This document shows, one piece after another, positions 1 through 7,599 of a DNA stretch of 64,000 bases (position 1 is its first letter; each line of letters begins with the position of its first letter). Origin of the DNA: Cytobacillus luteolus (GTDB taxonomy: Bacteria; Bacillota; Bacilli; Bacillales; Bacillaceae_L); assembly GCF_017873715.1 (NCBI RefSeq), contig NZ_JAGGKM010000005.1, positions 62,001 through 126,000 on the forward strand, written 5' to 3'. The notes beneath the pieces were generated by a model that did no database searches, was not told where the DNA came from, and worked only from the letters and a program-made list of their open reading frames with translations. The translations under genes were made by a program, and so were the position numbers.

Positions 1-1
1 A

Positions 2-310
2 GTAGACATCATTTCAACAAGAGTTATTTCACCAATTACATTATTAGGAGCAACAAAAGACGTTGAATACCTTGACCCAGCACACATCCCGTACTACACA
101 ACAATGAGCGGAACATCGATGGCAGCACCACATGTAGCGGGGGTGATAGCATTAATGTTAGAAGCTAACCCTTTACTATCACCAAAAGACGTGAAGCAAA
201 TCTTACAATATACAGCTACTACAATGGAAGGTTATGAATCATGGGAAGTAGGAGCGGGCTACGTGAACGCTTATAAAGCAGTAGATATGGCATTTAAGAA
301 AAAGAAATAG
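2..310 (+). CDS. S8 family serine peptidase, C-terminal end (partial at window edge)
   Basis: The frame is open from the window edge to a TAG at 308-310, so only the last 102 residues of a subtilase are present. The catalytic-serine motif GTSMAAPHVAG is intact, and the sequence parallels the C-terminal half of the catalytic domain of the subtilase at 4263-6725, including the shared YYTTMSGTSMA and WEVGAGYVNAY stretches. Unlike that paralog it stops right after the catalytic domain and has no SLH repeats, so the product is probably released rather than wall-anchored. A hairpin terminator follows directly. The catalytic Asp and His lie upstream of the window and cannot be checked. Confidence 0.9.
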   Translation, partial: VDIISTRVISPITLLGATKDVEYLDPAHIPYYTTMSGTSMAAPHVAGVIALMLEANPLLSPKDVKQILQYTATTMEGYESWEVGAGYVNAYKAVDMAFKKKK

Positions 311-320
311 TAGTTCATTA

Positions 321-349
321 GTGGTGTCCTAAAGCTGGCACCACTTTTT
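321..349 (+). terminator. Rho-independent terminator after partial subtilase
   Basis: GTGGTGTC pairs with GGCACCAC (one G-T pair) around a short loop and is followed by five T residues. It ends 39 bases after the subtilase stop and separates that gene from the lipoprotein gene. Confidence 0.75.
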
Positions 350-422
350 ACTTTTATCTTGTAACGTTTTTGTAATACACACCGTCTACTTATATGAAAG
401 ACAAATTAACGAGGTGATAGAG

Positions 423-1175
423 ATGAAATTAAATAAAAGTATTTTAAATGTAGTATCTACAATGTTTCTAACAGTTGCATTAGTAGGTTGTGGAATGACA
501 GTTGAAAACCAAGTTGAAGAAGGTAAGAGTGGCTCAGAGGTTGCTGAAAAGCCAGGGAATGTAGGAATTGTAGAAGGTTCTTTAAAAACAACACTTGAAA
601 AAGTGGAAGGTACTGCGTATAAGTATACTTTTACGATTCAAAATGATAAAACAGAAGACCTAACACTAGTATTCCCATCATCACAAGAATACGATTACAG
701 CATCAAGAATGAAAAGGGAGAAGTTCTATACACCTTTGGTATGGATAAATCATTCTTGACAGTGATTACTGAAAAGGTACTAAAACCAGGTGAGAGTTTA
801 GAATTTGAAGTAGACTTTTCAGAAGGCCTGCAAAATGTTGAATCAGGGAAGTATACATTGGAAATTTGGGCAACATTACAAGATAACAATGGGTTAAGAG
901 CTAAGGTCGATGTTGATTTTGACAAATCTACTTTAGAAGCTGAACCAAATTTAGTTGGAGAAGTATTTACTACTGAACCAGTAACCTATGTCGGTCAAAT
1001 CGACTTGAATTCAATTGAAATCATAAACGAAGAAGGGTTGGCTGAGGTTTATCGTTTATCAGACTCAGCAAAAGAGCAAGTGGCAGACTTAGTCGAAGAA
1101 AGCACAATCACAATTGACTTCACAATTGATTCAGACGGACAGCGTGTGGCTGAATCGTTTACAGTTAAAAATTAA
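423..1175 (+). CDS. Lipoprotein with BsuPI-like (proteinase inhibitor) domain
   Basis: A 250-residue protein with a lipoprotein signal peptide: charged start, hydrophobic stretch and lipobox LVGC with the lipid-attachment Cys at residue 23. The mature part carries a beta-rich region (about residues 50-145) with the LTLVFPSSQEYDY and LKPGESLEFE patterns of the BsuPI intracellular proteinase inhibitor family (PF12690); the C-terminal 80 residues are unassigned. The start at ATG 423 is chosen because GAGGTGA lies 5 bases upstream; a GTG at 414 would overlap that site. It lies between two subtilase genes, so a role in restraining secreted proteases at the membrane surface is possible, but this is inference: many BsuPI-domain lipoproteins have no proven inhibitory activity. 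Confidence 0.75.
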   Translation: MKLNKSILNVVSTMFLTVALVGCGMTVENQVEEGKSGSEVAEKPGNVGIVEGSLKTTLEKVEGTAYKYTFTIQNDKTEDLTLVFPSSQEYDYSIKNEKGEVLYTFGMDKSFLTVITEKVLKPGESLEFEVDFSEGLQNVESGKYTLEIWATLQDNNGLRAKVDVDFDKSTLEAEPNLVGEVFTTEPVTYVGQIDLNSIEIINEEGLAEVYRLSDSAKEQVADLVEESTITIDFTIDSDGQRVAESFTVKN

Positions 1176-1195
1176 TTAATTGGCACAAAAACGGA

Positions 1196-1230
1196 AAAAG
1201 CTTGAGGGAAATATCAATCCTCAAGCTTTT
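1196..1230 (+). terminator. Strong bidirectional hairpin terminator
   Basis: AAAAGCTTGAGG pairs perfectly with CCTCAAGCTTTT around an 11-base loop, 20 bases after the lipoprotein stop codon. The A- and T-rich flanks would allow it to work in both directions. Confidence 0.85.
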
Positions 1231-1266
1231 ATCTATTTTATGTGGGGATTTATTCAAGGTATTTAT

Positions 1267-1309
1267 CGAATTAACGCATCGGGGGCCTGACCCCCGATGC
1301 GTTAATTCG
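1267..1309. repeat. Perfect 19-bp palindrome with GGGGGCCTGACCCCC core
   Basis: Two perfect 19-base arms surround the loop CCTGA. The core recurs at 6729-6742 and 36836-36850, always between genes. There is no T tract, so this copy is not a simple terminator; it looks like a REP-type dispersed palindrome. Confidence 0.8.
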
Positions 1310-1434
1310 GTAAAGTGACATTACATATTTAGCAGAAATGTCCATTTTTACAAAAAGAAATCCATATTATACTGGGCCCCTTTTCTATATAATGATGGTA
1401 ACTATGTTACCAACCAAAAGGGGATACCAAAACG

Positions 1435-2328
1435 ATGCTATCAAACATAAATCTTACATCCTCCGTCACAAAAAGAGACATTGGACTAATTCTTATCATT
1501 ACGATCCTCGTAGATCTTGTCTTATACTTTACTAAGTTTTCTAGCTTCATGTTCACACTTTATGATTTACTGTTGATGATTACGTTTTACGTCGGGATTA
1601 AGCTTCATCATGTTCTTAGGGGCAACGATGATGGTCAACCAGAAGACAGAAAGTCCCTACTAAGTAAATTCGTCATCGTCTTTATTGCTTTTTACTGTGC
1701 AATGACGGTTATCGACTCATTATCTTACTCTCTTTTTGAATCGTACTGGGATAATCATGAGCAATATGTGGAGGATTCGGCAGCCTATGTAGATTCTGCA
1801 GTAGCTGAACCGCCTAAAGAGAACGCAACTGCCGAGGACATGACCTACTATGTCTTTAGTATCATCGATTCAGTAGGCTACGAGTTTCTGAGCTCGATTC
1901 TTGCGGGAACGGAAGAAATCTGGAGACTCGGTTATATGATTCTCATTTTGCTAGTACTAAAGGCAATCTTCCAAAAGAAATGGGATAGTGGAAACCATAA
2001 ACCTTTCATAATCACAGCCCTGGTACTTAGCTCCTTCATGTTTGGTTGGAGCCATACTTTCGCATCTTATTACGACGACACATCTGTTTATATTGGTACT
2101 GTCATTCTATACTCAGCAGCTGGTATCATTTTAGGCTCACTTCTTTTATGGGCAAAAAATTTATGGATCCTCGTCGCGGTCCATTCTCTATACGATGTGC
2201 TCGTAACTATCTCTTGGTACTACTTTAATCTTGCTTTAGAAGTAACCATTCTTCTTTTACTAGTTGCCTATGCTTTAAACCACGTAGGGGCTAAGAAAAA
2301 GGTCGACATGCAACAACAAACTTTTTAA
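1435..2328 (+). CDS. CPBP family intramembrane metalloprotease
   Basis: A 297-residue polytopic membrane protein with about six to eight hydrophobic segments. It carries the CPBP/Abi (PF02517) signature: EEIWR at residues 160-164, a His in the FMFGWSH motif (207), and HSLYD at 250-254. These supply the Glu and His residues that form the active site in Rce1-like enzymes. AAAAGGGG lies 11 bases before ATG 1435. Family members act in prenyl-protein processing, bacteriocin self-immunity or membrane-protein cleavage; nothing here identifies the substrate. The gene is monocistronic, with a shared terminator behind it. Confidence 0.85.
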   Translation: MLSNINLTSSVTKRDIGLILIITILVDLVLYFTKFSSFMFTLYDLLLMITFYVGIKLHHVLRGNDDGQPEDRKSLLSKFVIVFIAFYCAMTVIDSLSYSLFESYWDNHEQYVEDSAAYVDSAVAEPPKENATAEDMTYYVFSIIDSVGYEFLSSILAGTEEIWRLGYMILILLVLKAIFQKKWDSGNHKPFIITALVLSSFMFGWSHTFASYYDDTSVYIGTVILYSAAGIILGSLLLWAKNLWILVAVHSLYDVLVTISWYYFNLALEVTILLLLVAYALNHVGAKKKVDMQQQTF

Positions 2329-2335
2329 CTTTAAA

Positions 2336-2386
2336 AAAGAACTAGTTTCCGATTTCTATCTTAGAAATCAAGGAACCTAGTTCTTT
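2336..2386. terminator. Shared bidirectional terminator
   Basis: AAAGAACTAG pairs with CTAGTTCTTT, with an inner GATTTCT/AGAAATC stem. It sits between the convergent CPBP and DsbA-like genes and has A/T-rich flanks suitable for terminating both. Confidence 0.8.
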
Positions 2387-2390
2387 CATT

Positions 2391-3089
2391 TTATTTCTTA
2401 GGAATTTCGCACCCATCATCGTCACAATTAAGACCATCTTGGTTGTTTAGTACAACAATTTGATCTTCTGCGGAAATTTTTTCAAGTGCCTGTACAAATA
2501 CTTCAGTTGGTTGTGCACCAGTTAGAGCATATTTTTTATTAATCAAGAAGAAGGGAACGCCTGTAACACCAATCTGTTGTGCAGTACGTTCATCAGCACG
2601 AACATCTTCTGCCATCGCATCACTTGCTAACATTTGGCTTACTTCTTCCCGGTCTAATCCAACCTCAACTGCCAAATCTGTAAGTGTGTCATGATCCCCG
2701 ATATGCTTGGATTCTGTAAAGTAAGCATACAAAATCCGCTCAGTCATCTCTTTCATTAATCCCTTTGTTTTAGCAAACATGACCAAACGGTGCGCATCAA
2801 ACGTATTTGTTTGAACTAATGTATCCATTTGAAAATCCAGCCCAGCTTCCGCTGCCATTCGTACCATGTTATTACTGTTTGCTTTTGCTTGGTCAATACT
2901 CATACCATATTTCTTAGCTAAGCTTTCGTAAATACTTTCTTTTATATCTCGTCTCTTTGTTGGATCCAACTCAAAGCAACGATAAATGACTTCTACAGGT
3001 GTATTAAGTTTAGTAATGGCCTCTTCCAGACGCCTTTTGCCAATATAGCAAAATGGTCAAGCGAAGTCTGTCCACATTTCAATTTGCAT
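2391..3089 (-). CDS. DsbA/FrnE-like thioredoxin-fold oxidoreductase with in-frame TGA at the first catalytic Cys (possible selenoprotein)
   Basis: Read from ATG 3089 (GGAGGG six bases upstream) the frame is homologous from its first residue to FrnE-like DsbA proteins: MQIEMWTDFA-TGA-PFCYIGKRRLEE. The only internal stop, TGA at 3059-3057 (codon 11), replaces the first Cys of the expected CPFC active site; the other 221 codons are open and well conserved in character, including the TGVPFF cis-proline motif and a C-terminal Cys pair (CDDDGC). Length with the TGA read through is 232 residues, normal for the family. The downstream Met at 2969 would give a protein lacking the active site. Either TGA is decoded as selenocysteine, or a nonsense mutation hit exactly this codon. 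A candidate SECIS-like hairpin lies at 3018-3034. Confidence 0.75.
3015..3037 (-). promoter_or_regulatory. Candidate bacterial SECIS-like hairpin downstream of the TGA
   Basis: On the minus strand GGC-G-TCT pairs with AGA-G-GCC (one G-G mismatch, extendable by two A-T pairs) around the loop GGA. The loop begins about 30 nt after the TGA and starts with G, matching the known loose features of bacterial SECIS elements (hairpin inside the coding sequence, G at the start of the apical loop, about 16-37 nt from UGA). The stem is short and could arise by chance from coding sequence. Confidence 0.35.
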
Positions 3090-3265
3090 GTGTATCCCTC
3101 CAGGTTTGTTATAACCTATAGTATACCTGCAGCCGTTGTAATTTACACGTAATATAACTTCTCAAGAATGGACTTCGGGAAAATGACTTTTATATTGCGC
3201 TTGAAGTCAAAATTATCGGACTATTAATAGTCTAAGTATTAAATCAAATACTACCGAATAAAGAA

Positions 3266-3291
3266 GGGTATCAGGCAAATGTCTGATACCC
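3266..3291 (-). terminator. Terminator after TM2 gene
   Basis: GGGTATCAG and CTGATACCC form a 9-bp stem with an 8-base loop, 24 bases beyond the stop of the minus-strand TM2 gene. On the minus strand it is followed by T-rich sequence. Confidence 0.75.
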
Positions 3292-3314
3292 CTTGATTAT
3301 ATATAATATACTAG

Positions 3315-3824
3315 TTAAACCATTCTATATCCTTTATCATGTTTAACTGCAAATGATTCGTCGTTAGATAATAAATAAGCAATACCTTCAATTAGTCCAA
3401 TAATTGCAGGAATATAAGTCCAACAAAATACCAAATATAATATTCCTAATCCCGATTTTCCTAAATAGAACTTGTGAATACCTATTCCACCTAAAAGTAT
3501 TGCAAGTACTCCTGCTGTTACTCTACTTTTAGTATAGACTGGTCTCCTTACTTCTCCAGCCCCTGAAGAGGAACTTGAAGAACTAGAAGAAGAGCTTCCG
3601 CCACCACCACCTCCAGCATTCATAAATACCATAGGCTGATTGCTTTTATTATCTTCTAGTTTTTCTATTTTTTTATTATTCTCATCAAAAAGAGAATCAA
3701 CACACTTTTTACAGTAATTTTTACCCTTAAGTTCAGTATTGCAGTCTTCGCAAATAAATTTACCACACCCTACACAAGTCCCAATTGATGACTTCTCACT
3801 ATGTATATAGCAAGTAATACTCAT
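3315..3824 (-). CDS. B-box-like zinc finger / TM2 domain membrane protein
   Basis: A 169-residue protein in three parts. Residues 5-41 hold a treble-clef-like metal site (C5, H8, C17, C20, C25, C28, C38, C41), resembling a B-box zinc finger. Residues about 70-90 are a low-complexity linker of six Gly followed by eleven Ser. Residues about 98-160 form a TM2 domain: two hydrophobic helices joined by a short loop, with GGIGIHKFYLG as the family signature. GAGGGGG lies 7 bases before the ATG. TM2 proteins with such N-terminal fingers are common in Firmicutes, but their role is unknown. Confidence 0.85.
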   Translation of the reverse strand: MSITCYIHSEKSSIGTCVGCGKFICEDCNTELKGKNYCKKCVDSLFDENNKKIEKLEDNKSNQPMVFMNAGGGGGGSSSSSSSSSSSGAGEVRRPVYTKSRVTAGVLAILLGGIGIHKFYLGKSGLGILYLVFCWTYIPAIIGLIEGIAYLLSNDESFAVKHDKGYRMV

Positions 3825-4059
3825 GAATAATCCCCCTCTTTAAGTTATTACTTTAGTATACTACTATTTTCGATATGTTTCACCAATATATTACAAAAAA
3901 TGAAATTTATTTCCATGGAAAAATGTAGATACAGCATAGACGTTAATATAGACAATTTTTTCTAAAGTATTATTTTAATAATACTAAAGCAGGAGAGATA
4001 TTTACTCCAAATGTTACGACAATTTATAACCTTTGTGTAATAGGAAACACCTCACAAAA

Positions 4060-4180
4060 TCGTGATAATTAGAGTAAGAGGTGCAGCTAGAGTGAATAGT
4101 AAGTCTGCATTCAGGTAAGAAGACTCAGCTTCTAGTATGGAGTTGTAGCTCCTAAGCATACTTGCGGTTACATCTAGCAT
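4060..4180 (+). ncRNA. Structured 5' leader upstream of SLH-subtilase (unassigned)
   Basis: GCTAGA (4086-4091) can pair with TCTAGC (4172-4177), enclosing an AGAAG/CTTCT hairpin and a longer hairpin AGTATGGAG / CTCC-taag-CATACT. CACCTC at about 4050 can pair with GAGGTG at 4079-4084. This multibranch fold lies in the 438-base gap before the subtilase gene. It does not match the lysine, T-box, c-di-GMP or other riboswitch signatures I know. Confidence 0.35.
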
Positions 4181-4190
4181 TGACGAGGCC

Positions 4191-4233
4191 TTCGACAAAT
4201 GGGTGGCACTTGTCGAAAAGGGCACTTGTCGAA
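4191..4233 (+). promoter_or_regulatory. Cluster of three candidate Spo0A (0A) boxes
   Basis: TTCGACA at 4191-4197 (inverted) and TGTCGAA at 4211-4217 and 4227-4233 all match the 0A-box consensus TGNCGAA exactly. The two direct copies start 16 bases apart. They lie 30-72 bases before the subtilase ATG, a position that fits repression or a very close promoter. Confidence 0.5.
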
Positions 4234-4262
4234 TAGCACCAATCACGAAAGGGGCAAAAAAT

Positions 4263-6725
4263 ATGAAGCGTTGGTTATCAATTGTGTTTGCGGCAGTTTT
4301 ACTTTTTTCGAGTTTCTTCTCAGGTTTTCAAACAGCGAGTGCAAGTGAAACGAGTGGGGTTTCAATCGATCCACTTTTAGACAAAGCGTTCCAAGTGGAG
4401 GCTTTACAGCAAGTCATTGTATCGTTCAAGGGAGACGGGGCACCGAGTACAAATGCACGTCAACTTTTACAAGACATTGGAATTGGAACAGGAGTTACGA
4501 TGCAGTCTCTTCCAATTGCCGGAGTTCTTGCGACAAAAGCACAGGTAGATCTTCTTGCTAAAAGTAGTGAAGTCCGCTCAATCTATTTAAATAGCAAACT
4601 TCAATACTTCAACGGAGATTCTACTGATATTACTGGCGTGGATAAAGTTCGCACGGATAATGAATTCCGTCAGCAAAACGGAGGTCTACCACTTTCAGGT
4701 AAGGGTGTTGGGGTTGTTGTCAACGACAGTGGTGTTGATGGTACACATAAAGATCATGAGTTAGGTAAAAATTTAGTTCAAAACGTTGCGGCAAACTTGA
4801 ATCTGAATGCAATTGATCCGACTTTATTACCTGTTACTTACTTAGAAAATGTACCTAACACAGACACAAATTCAGGTCACGGTACCCATGTTGCCGGCAC
4901 GGTTGGTGGAACGGGTGCCATGTCTAGTGGGAAGTATGAAGGAGTTGCACCTGGTGCTGACTTAATTGGGTATGGTTCTGGCGCGGCGCTTTTAATCTTA
5001 GACGGGATTGGCGGATTCGATTATGCGATCACAAACCAAGCGCGATATGATATCCGTGTTATCACGAATTCGTGGGGATCATCTGGTGACTTTGACCATA
5101 ATCACCCAATCAATATTGCAAGCAAAGCAGCATACGACCGCGGAATCACAGTTCTTTTTGCAGCAGGAAATGAAGGACCTGGGGAAAATACACACAACCC
5201 ATACGCGAAGGCACCTTGGGTTATATCGGTAGCTGCGGGTGTAAAAAATGGTAGTTTAGCAGACTTCTCATCACGAGGAACGAAAGGTGTAGGTGGAACA
5301 TTCACGATGGATGGAGTCGAGTGGACGTGGGAAGATCGCCCGACAATCACAGCGCCGGGTGTCGACATTGTATCGACAAGAGTGCTAGCACCTGTTTCGA
5401 GCTTAGCTGCCGAAAAAGATGCAGCAACTATTGACCCAGCTCACTTACCTTATTACACAACAATGAGCGGAACATCGATGGCAACTCCACATGTAGCGGG
5501 AATTGTAGCATTATTATTAGAAGCAAATCCATTATTATCACCAGACCAAGTGAAGACAATTTTACAAGAAACAGCAACGAATATGCCAGGCTTTGAGGCT
5601 TGGGAAGTTGGTGCAGGCTATGTGAACGCCTACGCTGCAGTGGATAAGGCGCTTAATGGTAAAAATTATGGAGAGACCGTAAATCTCTATCAAACGTTTA
5701 ATAACAATGTTGTGTCAACAACTGAACGAGTTCCTTTTTCAGTAAACTATAATCCACTGACTCTAGTATCTACCAATGCATATGAATTTAAGGTGGAAGA
5801 AGGTCTATCTAGCCTTGTAGCAAAAGCAAACGGAGCAGGATTGTTAGGAGAAACAGGAAATCCAATTAATCTAGTGTTAATTGCTCCAGATGGAACTGAA
5901 TATAGCTCAGGTGTCAGCCTGTTGTTCCCACTTTACTATGACCGGACGGTGTCGGTAAACGCACCTATGGCTGGAACATGGAAAGCTGAAATCAGAGGTC
6001 TTCGTGGAAATGAACTAAACCCAATTGGGATCTCACTGCCAGAAGAAGTTCAGGGTACATTAGCTTTTTCAAAAGTAAGCGGGTTCTCAGGTCTGAATGA
6101 CATTAACGGCCACCCTGCAGCCGGTGCAATCCAAATGGGAGTAAATGAAAGACTATTTGACGGGTATTCAAACGGTACATTCAAACCAGATCAAACGCTA
6201 AAGAGATCAGAACTGGCGAAATACTTAGTGATGGGAGCAGAAATTCGTCAAACACTACCGGCAGCAGCAACATTTACCGATGTAAAAGCAACTGACTTAA
6301 GCTTTGTCGAAGCCGTGCTTGCAAAAGGTGCAGCTTTCCGTGGAGCTCAATTCTACAATGGTGTTATGGTAGGCAAAAATGGAAAGTTTGCACCGAATGA
6401 TGCAGTAACTAGAGCAGAACTAGCATACTCGCTCGTTCAAAGCCTTGGCCTACAAAAAGAAGCACAAGCCTTTACTGGAGATGTGACAGTGCAATACAAG
6501 GATGAACGCGTGAAAATCCAAGATGCAGGTCAAATCCCAGCTGAACTAAAAGGCTATGTCCAGCTAGCATTAGATCTAAACATCCTAAACGCAAACTTCT
6601 CAGTCACACAAGGACCATTTGACTTACAACCAAAAGTAACAGCAACATTCAGCCCAACAGCACAAGTCACACGTGGGGAATTTGCAGTAGGAATGACAAG
6701 ATTCTATAATGCATACCTAAACTAG
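4263..6725 (+). CDS. Secreted S8 serine peptidase (subtilase) with C-terminal SLH domains
   Basis: An 820-residue protein starting at ATG 4263 (AAAGGGG 8 bases upstream; in-frame GTG 4203 has no such site and would spoil the signal peptide). Residues 1-28 form a Sec signal peptide ending in ASA. A pro-region of about 90 residues precedes the catalytic domain, with Asp155 (NDSGVD), His206 (GHGTHVAG), oxyanion Asn303 (AAGNEGPG) and Ser405 (GTSMATPHVAG). A beta-rich domain covers about residues 460-600. Three SLH-type repeats follow (about 610-665, 672-735, 765-820), with FTDV and the RSELAKYLV/RAELAYSLV/RGEFAVGMT pattern; these bind pyruvylated wall polymer. The enzyme is thus probably displayed on the cell wall. 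The catalytic domain is a paralog of the gene at the window start. Confidence 0.92.
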   Translation: MKRWLSIVFAAVLLFSSFFSGFQTASASETSGVSIDPLLDKAFQVEALQQVIVSFKGDGAPSTNARQLLQDIGIGTGVTMQSLPIAGVLATKAQVDLLAKSSEVRSIYLNSKLQYFNGDSTDITGVDKVRTDNEFRQQNGGLPLSGKGVGVVVNDSGVDGTHKDHELGKNLVQNVAANLNLNAIDPTLLPVTYLENVPNTDTNSGHGTHVAGTVGGTGAMSSGKYEGVAPGADLIGYGSGAALLILDGIGGFDYAITNQARYDIRVITNSWGSSGDFDHNHPINIASKAAYDRGITVLFAAGNEGPGENTHNPYAKAPWVISVAAGVKNGSLADFSSRGTKGVGGTFTMDGVEWTWEDRPTITAPGVDIVSTRVLAPVSSLAAEKDAATIDPAHLPYYTTMSGTSMATPHVAGIVALLLEANPLLSPDQVKTILQETATNMPGFEAWEVGAGYVNAYAAVDKALNGKNYGETVNLYQTFNNNVVSTTERVPFSVNYNPLTLVSTNAYEFKVEEGLSSLVAKANGAGLLGETGNPINLVLIAPDGTEYSSGVSLLFPLYYDRTVSVNAPMAGTWKAEIRGLRGNELNPIGISLPEEVQGTLAFSKVSGFSGLNDINGHPAAGAIQMGVNERLFDGYSNGTFKPDQTLKRSELAKYLVMGAEIRQTLPAAATFTDVKATDLSFVEAVLAKGAAFRGAQFYNGVMVGKNGKFAPNDAVTRAELAYSLVQSLGLQKEAQAFTGDVTVQYKDERVKIQDAGQIPAELKGYVQLALDLNILNANFSVTQGPFDLQPKVTATFSPTAQVTRGEFAVGMTRFYNAYLN

Positions 6726-6728
6726 TTT

Positions 6729-6776
6729 GGGGCCTGACCCCCACCGCTTTACAGCGATGAAGGGTCAGGTGTTTTT
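6729..6776 (+). terminator. Terminator built from a GGGGCCTGACCCC repeat
   Basis: CCTGACCC (6733-6740) pairs with GGGTCAGG (6762-6769) and is followed by six T residues, just after the SLH-subtilase stop. The left arm overlaps a copy of the GGGGCCTGACCCC dispersed palindrome. Confidence 0.8.
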
Positions 6777-6846
6777 TGCATTGATACTATAGAGTGTTTG
6801 TTAAGACGGTTGTTGCGAACTTATATGATAACTCAAACAATAAACA

Positions 6847-6875
6847 GGGTGTCCTATTGTACGCATTAGGACACC
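6847..6875. repeat. 10-bp inverted repeat
   Basis: GGGTGTCCTA and TAGGACACCC form a perfect stem with a 9-base loop. It directly abuts the truncated end of the pseudogene at 6896-7064, marking the likely deletion junction. It could also act as a terminator for either neighbour. Confidence 0.6.
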
Positions 6876-6895
6876 CTTAAGTGTGTTTTAGCGAA

Positions 6896-7064
6896 GTCGT
6901 TGTTTTGTTCATACTTAGAAAAGATGTAACAGCTTTCTCAGCCAACATCTCTGGATTTGTTCGAAAAAGAGTAAGAATAAAGATTATCAATGCAATCGGA
7001 ACAAGAGTGATTATCAATGGGGTAACATAATTTTCCTATATCATCTTCTCCTTCTAAATGTCAT
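6896..7064 (-). pseudogene. Truncated, frameshifted copy of the 43547-44026 membrane protein gene
   Basis: Starting at ATG 7064 the minus strand reads MTFRRRR then TGA. In the next frame it continues PLIITLVPIALIIF, then an AEKAVTSF stretch, matching the N-terminal third (FIIVVPIALLLF, AEKTVSSF) of the intact gene at 43547-44026. Nucleotide similarity extends upstream of the start codon (GAAGTTGTCCTAT). The C-terminal two thirds are missing; the copy ends next to the inverted repeat at 6847-6875. It has one stop, one frameshift and a truncation. Confidence 0.75.
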
Positions 7065-7440
7065 AGCACGTCTCCTTAAAAGCTTGTTTAGTTACATGGA
7101 TATACTGTAAAGAAGTTGTCCTATGCAAAGACCACAAAAGAAGTGAGTAGCTAGGGAATATAAATGCTGCTTCAAAAATAAAATTTCAGTTTTAAAACTC
7201 CTTCTTGATTGAAAAATTGCAAAGATTCTAGAAAGTTATTCTAAAAAAAAATTAGATTTTCGAAAGTGATAATAACTAAAACGCTATTACGATTATTTCT
7301 ACTTTTTCTTTATTTTAGTATATGAACATCCTCAAAAGAATTGTAGTACTGTGTACCCTTATTAAGGAATTTATTGTTTGAATTTGTAAGAATACCAAAT
7401 AAAATACAGAGGCTTGTCGTAAGAAAATTGAATTTATGAA
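7065..7440. other. Non-coding stretch between pseudogene and polysaccharide-cluster leader
   Basis: AT-rich sequence with no open frame that looks coded. The first 60 bases are the relic 5' region of the pseudogene. I see no convincing promoter or terminator in the rest. Confidence 0.5.
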
Positions 7441-7451
7441 GAATAACCAAT

Positions 7452-7583
7452 GTTCTATATAGAAAAAAATGTGAGTATATAAGATTATAGTTCTAATGAT
7501 TACGAATGAAAGAAGTCCTACTTTAAAGCAGTACTTGAAGAAAAAACAATATATATACTATCACTGTGTTCTTTATTAAGAAC
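7452..7583 (+). promoter_or_regulatory. Candidate SinR-type operators
   Basis: SinR binds GTTCTYT and its complement, often as inverted pairs. Here GTTCTTTATTAAGAAC (7568-7583) is a perfect 6-bp inverted pair, TTCTATATAGAA (7453-7464) is a 12-base palindrome containing GTTCTAT, and single GTTCTAA (7490) and GTTCTGT (7737) motifs are nearby. All lie upstream of a SinR-like gene and the polysaccharide cluster. Confidence 0.5.
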
Positions 7584-7599
7584 TAGCTTATTGTAAAGA

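Noticed and set aside
1338-1535. 65-codon frame overlapping the CPBP gene start
   Set aside because: Out of frame with a well-supported CPBP gene and without its own ribosome site; translation is not protein-like.
4079-4233. Lysine riboswitch (AGAGGTGC start) before the subtilase
   Set aside because: Only the AGAGGTGC segment fits; the conserved core after helix P2 (GCCGAAG-type) and the 3' strand are missing, and a subtilase is not a lysine gene. Kept only as an unassigned structured leader.
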